56,139 nt of DNA, from positions 1 to 56,139 of the forward strand of contig NZ_JACJPP010000028.1 of NCBI RefSeq assembly GCF_014696135.1, written 5' to 3'. Source of the stretch: Nodosilinea sp. FACHB-141 (GTDB lineage Bacteria > Cyanobacteriota > Cyanobacteriia > Phormidesmidales > Phormidesmidaceae). The notes under the pieces are model-generated. The model searched no databases. It saw only the letters and a list, made by a program, of their open reading frames with translations, and was not told where the DNA came from. Position numbers and translations under genes: made by a program. Shown piece after piece: positions 1 through 7,111 of the stretch (the first letter of the stretch is position 1; the number at the start of each line of letters is the position of its first letter).

Positions 1-981
1 CGCAAATACCAAGCCGATGTCGGCACCGACCGAGTGCAGGCAGAACTGGCCCAGGCGATCGCTCGGGAGCTGCGCCTCTCAGACGAGGCTGAAAAGCTGG
101 CTAAGTCGCTGGGGCTGCTGGGCAAGAATGCGCCGGCTGCCCCAGCACAACTACCCCCAGCCGCGCCAGAGGATGCCGCGTCGCTACCGGCACCGATTGG
201 GGCTAACACCCGCCTCAATGCCGTCCCAGTCGCAGCTGCGCCAGCCGATGGCCGGCAGTGGGATGAGGATGAGGTAGCGATCGCCCCCACGGCAACCGGC
301 ATCCTGCAAGATTGCCTCGCCTACCCAACGATCCTCATCTACGGCCCCCAAGGTAGCGGCAAAAGCACCCTTGCCCATTGGCTCATTCAGCAGCGGATCG
401 CCGCTGGCCACCATTGCGAAATCCTAGACCCCCATGCCGCCTACGGGGCTTGGGAGGGGTTGCCGCTCTATGGCGCTGGCATGGACTATCACGCCTGCGA
501 CGATCGACTCGTTGCGTTTGCTGACCTGGTGAAAAGCCGCTACCAGGTCTTGAGCACCAAGCCTAATTTCAACCCCAAACCCCATACCTTGTTGACTGAG
601 GAATTTACCAACTGGGCTCAGCACTGCCCCCACGCTGGCCAGTTTTTTGGCAGCTCTATGTCTGACCTGCGAAAGGTAAATATGTTTGCCGTCTACGTTG
701 CCCACGGTCGCACCCTAACTTCTCTGGGGGGCAAAGCAGGGGTAGCAGAACAGCGGGACCAAACCTTACTCGAAATCGAACTATCTGCAATCGTTGGCCT
801 TGGGGGAAAGGCCATGCCATCGGGTAAGGCAAACGTCTATTACCCTGGCCAAAAAAACGCCCCGATCGCTGTGGAGGTGCCCACCCTAGAGCTAGAGCAA
901 CCGGCTAACAATCAGGGCCTAGAGTCGGCCTACTCGGCTGTAGTTCAGATGATGAAGTCGCCATTATTCGGGAGGTTTTAA
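1..981 (+). CDS. P-loop ATPase of plasmid type, N-terminus cut by the window edge
   Basis: The reading frame is open from the first base, so the true start lies outside the window; the first start-like codon inside is GTG at 34. Counting from there, a Pro/Ala-rich linker spans about residues 32-75, followed by a Walker A motif GPQGSGKST at 104-112 and a Walker B-like acidic stretch (HTLLTEEF) near 185. Proteins of this kind are common on cyanobacterial plasmids and resemble HerA/FtsK-type ATPases in general plan; the exact function is not known to me. The frame ends at 981, but a winged-helix-like segment continues in another frame (963-1145), so the C-terminus may be lost to a frameshift. 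A mobilisation or DNA-handling role is inference. Confidence 0.7.
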   Translation, partial: RKYQADVGTDRVQAELAQAIARELRLSDEAEKLAKSLGLLGKNAPAAPAQLPPAAPEDAASLPAPIGANTRLNAVPVAAAPADGRQWDEDEVAIAPTATGILQDCLAYPTILIYGPQGSGKSTLAHWLIQQRIAAGHHCEILDPHAAYGAWEGLPLYGAGMDYHACDDRLVAFADLVKSRYQVLSTKPNFNPKPHTLLTEEFTNWAQHCPHAGQFFGSSMSDLRKVNMFAVYVAHGRTLTSLGGKAGVAEQRDQTLLEIELSAIVGLGGKAMPSGKANVYYPGQKNAPIAVEVPTLELEQPANNQGLESAYSAVVQMMKSPLFGRF

Positions 982-1145
982 TCAAGGCGGCTGAGCCGCT
1001 ACGGGCATCCCAAATCAGGCAAAAGCACCGGGCATTGAAGGATGGTATTGACACCAAAGCTCTAGAGCAAAAGTTAGAGCTGATGGCCATGGAAGGGTTC
1101 ATCGAGCGCCTTCCCGAGACACCGCCCAGATACGCTGTCTTGTGA
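963..1145 (+). pseudogene. Frameshifted C-terminal winged-helix-like segment of the upstream ATPase
   Basis: From 963 a second frame reads about 60 residues without a stop, starting IIREVLIKAAEPLRASQ and ending with the hydrophobic tail RYAVL before TGA at 1143-1145. It has no convincing start codon of its own and its open frame extends back into the ATPase, where it reads DDEVAIIREVL. The pattern (two helices, an 'ASQI' turn, a final strand) looks like a small winged helix that would normally sit at the C-terminus of the ATPase. A one-base indel near 940 would join them. It could be a real mutation, a sequencing error or programmed frameshifting; the first two are more likely. Confidence 0.4.
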
Positions 1146-1279
1146 TGTCTCGCGGCTGTCTACGCTGCGAGACGAACCCGCCAAAACCCTTGTCTTGTGG
1201 TTGTCTCACCGTCTCGTGATTGTCTCGTGGGTTGTCTCGCGAGATAGTCAGGAGACAGCTACAAGACAGCCGCAAGACA
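1146..1279. repeat. Array of eleven TGTCTCG-type heptamers in both orientations
   Basis: Heptamers related to TGTCTCG start at 1146, 1157, 1191, 1202, 1210, 1221 and 1233, and inverted forms (CGAGACG, GGAGACA, CAAGACA) at 1168, 1251, 1262 and 1273. TCTCGCGAGA at 1235-1244 is a perfect palindrome. Neighbouring copies are often 11-12 bases apart (1146/1157/1168, 1191/1202, 1210/1221/1233, 1251/1262/1273), about one helical turn, which suggests a protein bound on one face. The array lies just upstream of the gene at 1322. A related cluster lies at 51059-51180. Iteron, partition site or operator are all possible. Confidence 0.6.
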
Positions 1280-1321
1280 GCACCACCCTCTACCGCCGAC
1301 TGCTATTTAGGAGTAAGAAAT

Positions 1322-1564
1322 ATGGCTTGGCAATGCCCTTACACTCCACTCGAATTGCACCAGCTCAACCCCCATAACTTTGACTACGGCGATCGCGTTG
1401 TGTTGCCCGACGGCCGCACTGGAATGGTGAGCAAGGTTGGCTATAAATATGGGCACGTCGATGCTGATACCGGGGCTGATTGGAAGGGCTATCTGGCAGA
1501 ACTTCGCCCGCTGGTGACGGAGGAAATCGGCCAGGCCAGGGTGCAGCAATTGAGTCTGCTGTAG
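1322..1564 (+). CDS. Small SH3/KOW-like hypothetical protein (80 aa)
   Basis: The ATG at 1322 is chosen over an upstream in-frame start because TTAGGAG lies just before it and because the upstream part would run through the TGTCTCG array. The 80-residue product contains GDRVVLPDGRTGMVSKVG followed by a second beta-rich segment with GHVDADTG, which resembles the small barrel of KOW/SH3-like folds. It ends with a helix-like segment. No family is recognised. The repeat array directly upstream may regulate it. Confidence 0.5.
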   Translation: MAWQCPYTPLELHQLNPHNFDYGDRVVLPDGRTGMVSKVGYKYGHVDADTGADWKGYLAELRPLVTEEIGQARVQQLSLL

Positions 1565-1662
1565 CGCGAGCGCTTTGCCGCCGTACCGTAATGTCACTGA
1601 TAAGTAACGGCCCTAGACGGTTGTATTAATTAGTTGACCACTACTTGGACTTCTCTAGAGTC

Positions 1663-1932
1663 ATGCACGATGGACTTTTCTACTGGTTTAGAAGCCTTAG
1701 CCCTGAACTACAGGGCCATATAACGGAAACCCAAATTTGTACTACGGCTTGGGATGCCGTGCGAGGCCGTCCGTTGATGATCTGCGACAGCCATCACGCC
1801 GCTGCCGCTCTACTGAAAATAGCGCCGCTCCTAAATGGCGCTGCCGTCATGGTTGAGATCAGCGATTTACCGACTGCGCTCGCCGTTGGACAAGCCACCG
1901 AAGCACTCAAGAAAACCAGCGACAAGCAGTAG
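1663..1932 (+). CDS. Hypothetical protein (89 aa)
   Basis: I place the start at ATG 1663; a TTG at 1645 would add six residues. The product is mixed hydrophobic/polar, with SHHAAAALLKIAPLLNG in the middle and a probable C-terminal helix (ALAVGQATEALKK). No domain is recognised. A good Rho-independent terminator follows 22 bases after the stop, which supports it as a transcribed gene. It is co-oriented with the preceding small gene, with about 100 bases between them. Confidence 0.4.
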   Translation: MHDGLFYWFRSLSPELQGHITETQICTTAWDAVRGRPLMICDSHHAAAALLKIAPLLNGAAVMVEISDLPTALAVGQATEALKKTSDKQ

Positions 1933-1954
1933 ACTGCTAAAGAATTTCACCTCT

Positions 1955-1984
1955 GCCCCTGGCCTAACCGCCGGGGGCTTTTTG
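1955..1984 (+). terminator. Rho-independent terminator after the 89-aa gene
   Basis: GCCCCTGG is followed by a short loop and the complementary CCGGGGGC, then TTTTT at 1979-1983. The hairpin is GC-rich and sits 22 bases downstream of the stop codon. A related hairpin occurs at 2274-2301 as part of a duplicated unit. Confidence 0.7.
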
Positions 1985-1988
1985 CTGT

Positions 1989-2102
1989 CTAGGCCTGCTG
2001 CCTAAAATTCAGCCACAGCAGCACGGCAAGGCCACCTAACCAGAGCATGTCTGCTCCTAGCGTGTTGGTCCCGGCATACATCGCCCAATCAGCAGAGTAC
2101 AT
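1989..2102 (-). CDS. Tiny single-pass membrane peptide, copy 1 (37 aa)
   Basis: An ATG at 2102 (minus strand) with GGATG a few bases upstream opens a 37-residue frame ending at TAG 1989. The product starts MYSADWAMYAGTNT, then has one hydrophobic helix (MLWLGGLAVLLWL) and ends with a positively charged tail (FRQQA). A second copy at 2307-2402 shares DWAMYAG, the LLWL membrane core and the RQ-A tail while differing at many positions. Conservation of the peptide rather than of the DNA suggests that both are translated. Function unknown; the shape would suit a small subunit of a membrane complex or a toxin-like peptide. Confidence 0.45.
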   Translation of the reverse strand: MYSADWAMYAGTNTLGADMLWLGGLAVLLWLNFRQQA

Positions 2103-2134
2103 AGCAACATCCACTCGACCAGGCTATGGTGCCC

Positions 2135-2230
2135 AAAACCCCCACAGCCAGCGTTGTCTGTGAGGGTTTATTGCATCTAGATATGGCACGCGCCCGCTGT
2201 CGGCCTATGGTGCCCTGGGCGGTGAGAGCG
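2135..2230 (+). repeat. Dispersed terminator-containing repeat, copy 1
   Basis: This stretch has a hairpin with arms AACCCCCACAG and CTGTGAGGGTT followed by a T-rich tail, then the conserved block ATATGGCACGCG(C/T)CCGCTGT. The same order recurs at 4314-4412. It probably spreads as a unit or acts as a terminator; no gene is recognisable within it. Confidence 0.55.
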
Positions 2231-2273
2231 ATAGCAGGGGTAAGCTATTTGGCGTAAATGGAATTTGACATCT

Positions 2274-2301
2274 GCCCCTGGCGATCGCGCTAGGGCTTTT
2301 T
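2274..2301 (+). terminator. Terminator-like hairpin in the second duplicated unit
   Basis: GCCCCTGGCGATCGCGCTAG runs into GGGC and TTTTT. The stem is weaker than that at 1955-1984 but occupies the same position relative to the second tiny membrane peptide, so it was probably copied with it. No plus-strand gene directly precedes it. Confidence 0.35.
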
Positions 2302-2306
2302 GTTGC

Positions 2307-2402
2307 CTACGCCCGCTGTCTCAGGTACAGCCACACCAAAGCAGCAATCTCCACCAGCCAAAGCAGGTCAAAGCCTAGACCGGTGTTATTCCCGGCATAC
2401 AT
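2307..2402 (-). CDS. Tiny single-pass membrane peptide, copy 2 (31 aa)
   Basis: The frame begins at ATG 2402, 40 bases downstream of the porin stop on the same strand, and ends at TAG 2307. The product reads MYAGNNTGLGF, then a hydrophobic core with LLWL and VWLYL, then RQRA. The open frame also extends upstream to residues TTDWA, which match copy 1, but no standard start codon is there. It could be cotranscribed with the porin. The paralogy with 1989-2102 is clear at protein level. Confidence 0.45.
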   Translation of the reverse strand: MYAGNNTGLGFDLLWLVEIAALVWLYLRQRA

Positions 2403-2442
2403 CGCCCAATCAGTAGTCCATTCTCCAGAGCCACAAGCTGCT

Positions 2443-3936
2443 TTAGAACGTGAAGGTGGCGCGCAGAGCACCCCAGAAACCGGTGTTATCGGTTCGGGTG
2501 CTCAACTTGGCATCGCCGTAGATCAGCGCAGGGGTGATGGTCAAGAACTGATTAAAGGGAATTCGGTAGTAGCCTTCAACAATAAAGGGGTTGTTAGTAG
2601 TCCCAAACAGCTGGGGCAACTGGCCACCGTAGACGCCCAGTTGAGCACCCTCAGCCAGGAAGTCATTGAGGCCAAGGCCAGCAGTCCAGCTAAAATCGTT
2701 GCCGCCGTTGTAGGTAGTGTAAGCACCATGACCAGCAACGAAGAACCCACCGAAGTCAAGGTTCAACAGACCAGCATAGGTGTCAGTAGCACCAGGCAGC
2801 AGCGGACCACCGAAGTTCTGAGACCCGTCGCTGTGGATATAGGCAATACCAGCATCCAGGAAGCCATCGCTCAGGAAGCTGAGCTGAGCAATGTAGCTCT
2901 GGCTAGCAGCAGCAAAGATACCAACACTAGGGTCGAAAGCACCAGGACCCTCATCAGTTCGGCCGCCAGCGGTGTAACCTGCATCTAGCACGATGTTGTC
3001 AGTGAGAGCAAAGCTCAGACCAACACCAGCGCCGTTGGTGGAGCTACCACCAGCGTCATAGAACTGAGGACCGCCAGCATCAGCAACGGAAGGACCGTCG
3101 AAGGGCACGATGGTGCTGGTTACCCAGTCATCGCCTTGGAGACCACGAGCGGAAGCAGTTACGGTAAGGCGACTGCCAACGGGGAACTGGTAATAGAAGT
3201 CATCAAGAGCGACGTTGTAATCGGTATTGTCAGGGTTGCCGGCGTCACTGCCGCTGGCATTAGCAAGACCACCTAGGCCATTGATGGCATTGCCCTTGCC
3301 AGATAGCAGGCGAATGCGCAAACGGTCGTTGCCGGTAAAGCTGGAGTCAAAATTCAAGCGGGCACGGGCAGAAATGCTGGTGCTCGCCTCACCGGTGACG
3401 GTATCGATCGGAGTTACCAGGTGCATGTCAGCCTGACCAACCAGTTTAGTGATGGTCGAGAACTGCTGAGCGCGGAGGGTAGCGGTTTCAGCTTCCAGGG
3501 CGTCGATGCGGCCGCGCAGGATAGCCAGATCATCTGGGAAGAACTCTTCTTGCAGGCGACGGATGATGGACAAGTCGTCAGCTTCGATGCTCACCTGGGT
3601 CATCAGGGCGGTGATCACGTCCAAGCAGGAGTTGAGAGCAGCAGTGAACTCAAAGCGGGTCATGCTGCGCTGACCCCGAAAGGTGCGGTCGGGGTAACCC
3701 TGAAGACAACCGTAGCCGTCAACCAAGCTTTGCAGCGCCTGGAAGGCCCAGTCGGAGGGCAGCACGTCGGTCAGTTCTGAAACGCTGGTGATTTGAGCCA
3801 GTTGAACAGAGTCTTGGTCGAAGTCGCCGACCACGAGGATAGCGGCTTCAGCTGCGATCGCAGGGCCAAAGACGGCCACAGCTGTACCTAGGGCAGCGAG
3901 CACAGCCAGCAAAGATTGCCAAAATAACTGAGTCAT
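2443..3936 (-). CDS. SLH domain-containing OprB-type outer-membrane porin
   Basis: This 497-residue protein has an N-terminal signal peptide (hydrophobic segment, then AIAAEAA near 26-32). An S-layer homology domain follows at about 50-115 (LPSDWAFQALQSLVDGYGCLQGYPD, split as DWAFQAL and GYPDRTF). A short coiled coil spans about 125-160 (IDALEAETATLRAQQ). A long beta-barrel domain of alternating hydrophobic strands then ends in the typical C-terminal aromatic ATFTF. This is the architecture of cyanobacterial carbohydrate-selective or iron-uptake porins, which cross the outer membrane and bind peptidoglycan-linked polymer through SLH. Length is normal for the family (about 500-600). Downstream on the same strand lies a tiny membrane peptide. 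Confidence 0.93.
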   Translation of the reverse strand: MTQLFWQSLLAVLAALGTAVAVFGPAIAAEAAILVVGDFDQDSVQLAQITSVSELTDVLPSDWAFQALQSLVDGYGCLQGYPDRTFRGQRSMTRFEFTAALNSCLDVITALMTQVSIEADDLSIIRRLQEEFFPDDLAILRGRIDALEAETATLRAQQFSTITKLVGQADMHLVTPIDTVTGEASTSISARARLNFDSSFTGNDRLRIRLLSGKGNAINGLGGLANASGSDAGNPDNTDYNVALDDFYYQFPVGSRLTVTASARGLQGDDWVTSTIVPFDGPSVADAGGPQFYDAGGSSTNGAGVGLSFALTDNIVLDAGYTAGGRTDEGPGAFDPSVGIFAAASQSYIAQLSFLSDGFLDAGIAYIHSDGSQNFGGPLLPGATDTYAGLLNLDFGGFFVAGHGAYTTYNGGNDFSWTAGLGLNDFLAEGAQLGVYGGQLPQLFGTTNNPFIVEGYYRIPFNQFLTITPALIYGDAKLSTRTDNTGFWGALRATFTF

Positions 3937-3984
3937 TTATAGGACTTACGCAAAACAGTTGGTGGGGCAGTAGCAGAGGCATAG

Positions 3985-4275
3985 GTGCGATCGGCCAGAT
4001 GGGTTAGTCGGCAGAGCGTTAGCACTCATGGTAAATCCGCCGTTCGGTCGTGGCTCCTCAATAACTACGAACGTTATCCCGTAGATGGAGAAATCAACCT
4101 GACGCAGCATCAAGAAGGGTGGCAAATGGTAATCAACGAATTTCGAATTTTGCTAGACGCCTACATCCACGCCTCAAATGACGGGGACATGAGTACTGCT
4201 GAAGCGTTAATGAGAGAACTAGATGGCCTAGTCGTGTCATCCCGACACGACCACATGAAGACAGAGAAAAGCTAA
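3985..4275 (+). CDS. Hypothetical protein, start uncertain
   Basis: The frame from GTG 3985 gives 96 residues; an internal ATG at 4126 would give 49. The C-terminal half (EFRILLDAYIHASNDGDM, then EALMRELDGL) reads like two amphipathic helices and is the most protein-like part. No ribosome-binding site decides the start. It is divergent from the porin, with about 50 bases between them. No family is recognised. Confidence 0.35.
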   Translation: MRSARWVSRQSVSTHGKSAVRSWLLNNYERYPVDGEINLTQHQEGWQMVINEFRILLDAYIHASNDGDMSTAEALMRELDGLVVSSRHDHMKTEKS

Positions 4276-4313
4276 GGGATAAACGGTGGGGTAGTGCCTA
4301 CGAAAATGCCAAA

Positions 4314-4412
4314 ACAAAACCCCCACAGACCAGCGGTGTCAGTGGGGGTTTGTCGCATTTAGATATGGCACGCGTCCGCTGTGGACTTATAGTGCCCCGG
4401 TCGGTGGGGTGC
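4314..4412 (+). repeat. Dispersed terminator-containing repeat, copy 2
   Basis: AACCCCCAC and GTGGGGGTT form a perfect nine-base stem followed by TTGTC. Then come AGATATGGCACGCGTCCGCTGT and a GTGCCCCGG block that match copy 1 (2135-2230). It would terminate the small gene ending at 4275. Confidence 0.55.
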
Positions 4413-4446
4413 GATCGCAGGGCAGCAATGCGATCGGCCATGTGGC

Positions 4447-4779
4447 TTAGGTAAGGTCACTGCCAAAGAAATCCTCCAATGCCTCTATTGCTGCGCCGGT
4501 AAAGAGCTCACCAAGCATGGCATTAACTCGCATATCCCAAAGAACATTCAAACGCGTACTGTCGAACTGAAAAATCAAGTTCTCAGTTCCCTTTCGCCCC
4601 TGATGATAGGTCCACTGCCAAAGCAGCTCTACAACCCTATCAGCTGATTGCTCATCATCTGGAGCAGAATGCAGCCGCACATAGCAAGGGCGATCGCGCG
4701 GGATGTCATCTAGAGCTGAGATGACATCACCCGACAGATCTACCAAGTGGGTCATAAAGGTTTCACTTTGATCAGACAT
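4447..4779 (-). CDS. Hypothetical acidic protein (110 aa)
   Basis: An ATG at 4779 starts a 110-residue acidic protein. It contains PRDRPCYVRLHSAPDD, a helix with VVELLWQWTYHQGRKG, and a C-terminal acidic amphipathic helix (AAIEALEDFFGSDLT). No transmembrane segment or signal peptide is visible. I do not recognise the family. Codon use and HIP1 sites match the surrounding cyanobacterial genes. Confidence 0.6.
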   Translation of the reverse strand: MSDQSETFMTHLVDLSGDVISALDDIPRDRPCYVRLHSAPDDEQSADRVVELLWQWTYHQGRKGTENLIFQFDSTRLNVLWDMRVNAMLGELFTGAAIEALEDFFGSDLT

Positions 4780-4938
4780 CGCTATTGCCCCCTAGAATCT
4801 TGCCCTGTTTCACTGAATACCGTGCTAGCAGGCCGTTAACGTTGCGCAGCTAGATGAAGCCCCGCTTCTCTTCCGAACTCACCTTTGAAGGCATCTGAAA
4901 AATGTAGTTGTTTGCCTCGCAGTAGTCGGCATAGGCTT

Positions 4939-5100
4939 CTATCGCTTGGAGGCAGGGGGCTCTAGAGGAATGGTGCCACGCCCCAGCCGCTCGACCAGCT
5001 CCGAGGCAGACAGATCCATGCTCGTGGCCAGGGCTTTGAAGCCATCCCACCCCTCATCGGTGGCCATCAGCTGGCGACGCTTTTTTGCCTCCCCATACAT
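4939..5100 (-). CDS. Small DNA-binding-like protein (53 aa)
   Basis: The ATG at 5100 opens MYGEAKKRRQLM, then a segment of the form GFKALATSMDLSASELVERL and GRGTIPLE. In cyanobacteria this 'A..L.LS.SELVERIGRG' pattern is common at the end of short, basic, CopG-like or transposon-associated DNA-binding proteins. The open frame runs upstream to 5160 without a better start, so the N-terminus may be missing. An overlapping frame (4850-4940) also looks protein-like, so a small two-gene unit or a decayed larger gene is possible. Confidence 0.4.
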   Translation of the reverse strand: MYGEAKKRRQLMATDEGWDGFKALATSMDLSASELVERLGRGTIPLEPPASKR

Positions 5101-5253
5101 CGTTTCACGGGGCTGCAAGTTCGATTTTTGGCGGATTTCTGCACCTCCGGTCAGCCTAGATCAGGTGGCAGCATGGAGTTAGCTACTACCGTCACCACAC
5201 ACTGCTGAGCGTGGCTTTGGCCGTGGTACCACCGCACCCAGAAAAATACCGCA

Positions 5254-5643
5254 ATGCAAGACAACACCGCCGACCTGGCCCGCGCACTGAAGCAGATTGA
5301 AGTCGCTACCATGGCGATCGCCGCAGCCAACCCGCCTAACTGGAAGCGCCCGCTCGATGCCTATAAGAATGGCTGGGTAGCTGCGATTGGGGCGATCGAG
5401 GTAGCTCACGACGACCACGGGCCCACCGTCATCTGGTGGATGGGGCACCATTACACCCGTCGCAGTGGCAGTAACCCCAAGTTTGGGGCTGCGATTTGGT
5501 TCAGCCGCAGCGCGGGGAAGGGTGAGGATGGAGAAGCCGCTTATCTGAGGTTGATTACCTTTGCTGATGGCCCTGCCCTCACAGCAGAGCCGCTGCCTGA
5601 CTACGTGGTGAAGGCCCTCGATCGCAGTAACCAGAAGAGGTAA
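5254..5643 (+). CDS. Hypothetical accessory protein (129 aa)
   Basis: The ATG at 5254 starts a 129-residue soluble protein. A helical N-terminus (ADLARALKQIEVATMAIAAA) is followed by a Trp-rich region with GWVAAIGAIEVAHDD and VIWWMGHHYTRR, and a beta-rich end. No catalytic motif is evident. It lies 22 bases before another small accessory gene, so the two may form an operon. Unknown genes of this kind are typical of plasmid or phage-like regions. Confidence 0.55.
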   Translation: MQDNTADLARALKQIEVATMAIAAANPPNWKRPLDAYKNGWVAAIGAIEVAHDDHGPTVIWWMGHHYTRRSGSNPKFGAAIWFSRSAGKGEDGEAAYLRLITFADGPALTAEPLPDYVVKALDRSNQKR

Positions 5644-5665
5644 CTCCGAGGGTGCGATCGCTCCG

Positions 5666-5935
5666 GTGCCTGTCGAGGACGACCTGCCCACGCTGGAGGA
5701 GCTGCTGGCCGAGGCTAAGGCATTGACCGCCCGCCCTGTGCCCACGGTGGCCGCAGCTGTCGCTGCACCGGTTGCGATCGCACGGGTCGAGGTCGAGGTG
5801 GCCGCTAAGCCGATCGCCGAGATGACCAGCCAGGAGCTGCGCTGGGAATGCCAGAAGCAGGATATCGCCTGGCGGAATGCCCACGGCAAGGGCAAGCACC
5901 TGCGGAAGGAGGAAATGGTTTCGGCCCTGTCATAG
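5666..5935 (+). CDS. Small Ala/Val-rich protein with SAP-like C-terminus (89 aa)
   Basis: The frame starts at GTG 5666. Residues 1-50 are an acidic helix followed by an Ala/Val/Pro linker. Residues 53-89 (MTSQELRWECQKQDIAWRN, then KHLRKEEMVSAL) match the helix-linker-helix pattern of SAP-like DNA-binding segments, where 'S..EL...C......'is followed by a 'K.EM...L' helix. It probably binds DNA, by inference. It follows the 129-aa gene closely, suggesting cotranscription. Confidence 0.5.
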   Translation: MPVEDDLPTLEELLAEAKALTARPVPTVAAAVAAPVAIARVEVEVAAKPIAEMTSQELRWECQKQDIAWRNAHGKGKHLRKEEMVSALS

Positions 5936-6041
5936 GGGCCGCACTGACAGCCCACGGCGTTAAGAGAGGGCACCAACGTAAAAACCTCTGCCAATGTTTC
6001 AAGGTCATGGCAGGGGATTACCCAAAGTGATAGGTAATTAC

Positions 6042-6293
6042 ATGGTACTTGCAACCGTTCAAAATCCAACCCGCCCCACTGCTAACCGTGGCTCTGGCCG
6101 TCGCGCCCGCACCCGCTGGTATCGCGTCGTCACCGTCCACACTGTTGAGGGCCAAACCGTGGTTGACGGTATCAACGTCGAGGTGCCCAGTGGTGGCCAC
6201 TACGGCTGGGGTGAGCAGGCCGCGATCGCTGCCCATGTAGCCGAGCACTGCCCCGGCCATGAGGTGGTAGATACCTGGCCGATCGCAGCATAG
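6042..6293 (+). CDS. Hypothetical basic N-terminus protein (83 aa)
   Basis: The ATG at 6042 is preferred over an in-frame upstream start because TAGGTAAT precedes it and the protein-like part begins here. The first 30 residues are basic (SGRRARTRWYR), then beta strands with VEGQTVVDGINVEV, a Gly/His/Trp turn (GGHYGWGE) and an Ala-rich helix. No family is recognised. It is the third small co-oriented gene from 5254. Confidence 0.45.
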   Translation: MVLATVQNPTRPTANRGSGRRARTRWYRVVTVHTVEGQTVVDGINVEVPSGGHYGWGEQAAIAAHVAEHCPGHEVVDTWPIAA

Positions 6294-6418
6294 ACCGCCT
6301 TGGGGCTGGCCCTCGCTGGCCCCTATCACCAGCTACCTATCGGAAGTAGAGAGCATGGCCACAATTCGCACTGCCAGCGACCGCAGGGGTAACAAACCCC
6401 AGATGCAATACCGAATGA

Positions 6419-7111
6419 CTAGATTCCATGTTTCTCTTTGATCTGCTGCAGCCGATCCTCTGCCTGATAGACCCCGTTCTCATCACCTCTGGAGGCATAT
6501 ATCTCTCGAGCCTTTGTCAGGTCGGCTTTTGCTCCTTCCGGATCGTCCAATCGCAACTTTGCAACCCCCCGGTTGTAATAAGCTAATGTATGGTTAGGGT
6601 CTAGTTCTATTGCTTTGGTAAAGCTCTCGACAGCTCCCTGAGAATCTTGCTCCGACACGTAGCGGTCTACCCCTTGCTGATAGTAGTCCTCTGCCGTCAT
6701 CTCTTCAGACTGTGGTGATGGCTCTGGGTTGATCGTTTGAGGTGTTTCTGCGGGGGGAGCTTCGGCCTGGTAAGCCCAATGTCGAGCTGCTGCTACGTCT
6801 CGGTTGGCGTTGTACTCGGTAATCTTGGCCTGGGCTGTGGCGTAGTTTGGGTTGTCAGCGGGCACTTGGCCAAGGGTACGCACAGCCAAATCCCACTTTT
6901 GAGAAACCTCGTACCACTGGTTGTCAGTAGCATTTTGTGCGGCCACTGCCGCCTCGTAGCCCTGCTGCTTGCCAAGAGCTAGGTAGTCCGTCTGCTCTAC
7001 CGGAGCCTCAACCGCCTCAACCACTTCTGCTGGCGACTCTGGTACGGTGCTGGTTAAGCTACCGCAGCCCGCTGTTAGCAGGCATGCGGCGAGAGCGATG
7101 TGGCGGATCAT
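6419..7111 (-). CDS. TPR-repeat lipoprotein
   Basis: The 230-residue product starts with a lipoprotein signal peptide whose lipobox LTAGC places the modified cysteine at residue 16. A Pro/Glu/Val-rich stalk follows. C-terminal TPR repeats cover about residues 140-230 (DYYQQGVDRYVSEQDSQGA and ALAYYNRGVAKLRLDDPEGA-type helices with the usual Y, G, P spacing). An N-terminal helical repeat is visible around 45-110. Such lipoproteins are anchored at the membrane and mediate protein-protein contacts. No operon partner is visible. Confidence 0.85.
   Translation of the reverse strand: MIRHIALAACLLTAGCGSLTSTVPESPAEVVEAVEAPVEQTDYLALGKQQGYEAAVAAQNATDNQWYEVSQKWDLAVRTLGQVPADNPNYATAQAKITEYNANRDVAAARHWAYQAEAPPAETPQTINPEPSPQSEEMTAEDYYQQGVDRYVSEQDSQGAVESFTKAIELDPNHTLAYYNRGVAKLRLDDPEGAKADLTKAREIYASRGDENGVYQAEDRLQQIKEKHGI

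Noticed and set aside
1146..1279. CRISPR-like repeats
   Set aside because: The heptamers are too short, occur in both orientations, and have no spacer structure.
6355..6438. 28-codon frame MATIRTASDRRGNKPQMQYR...
   Set aside because: Overlaps the end of the lipoprotein gene, has only a weak ribosome-binding site and no paralogue; too little support to list.
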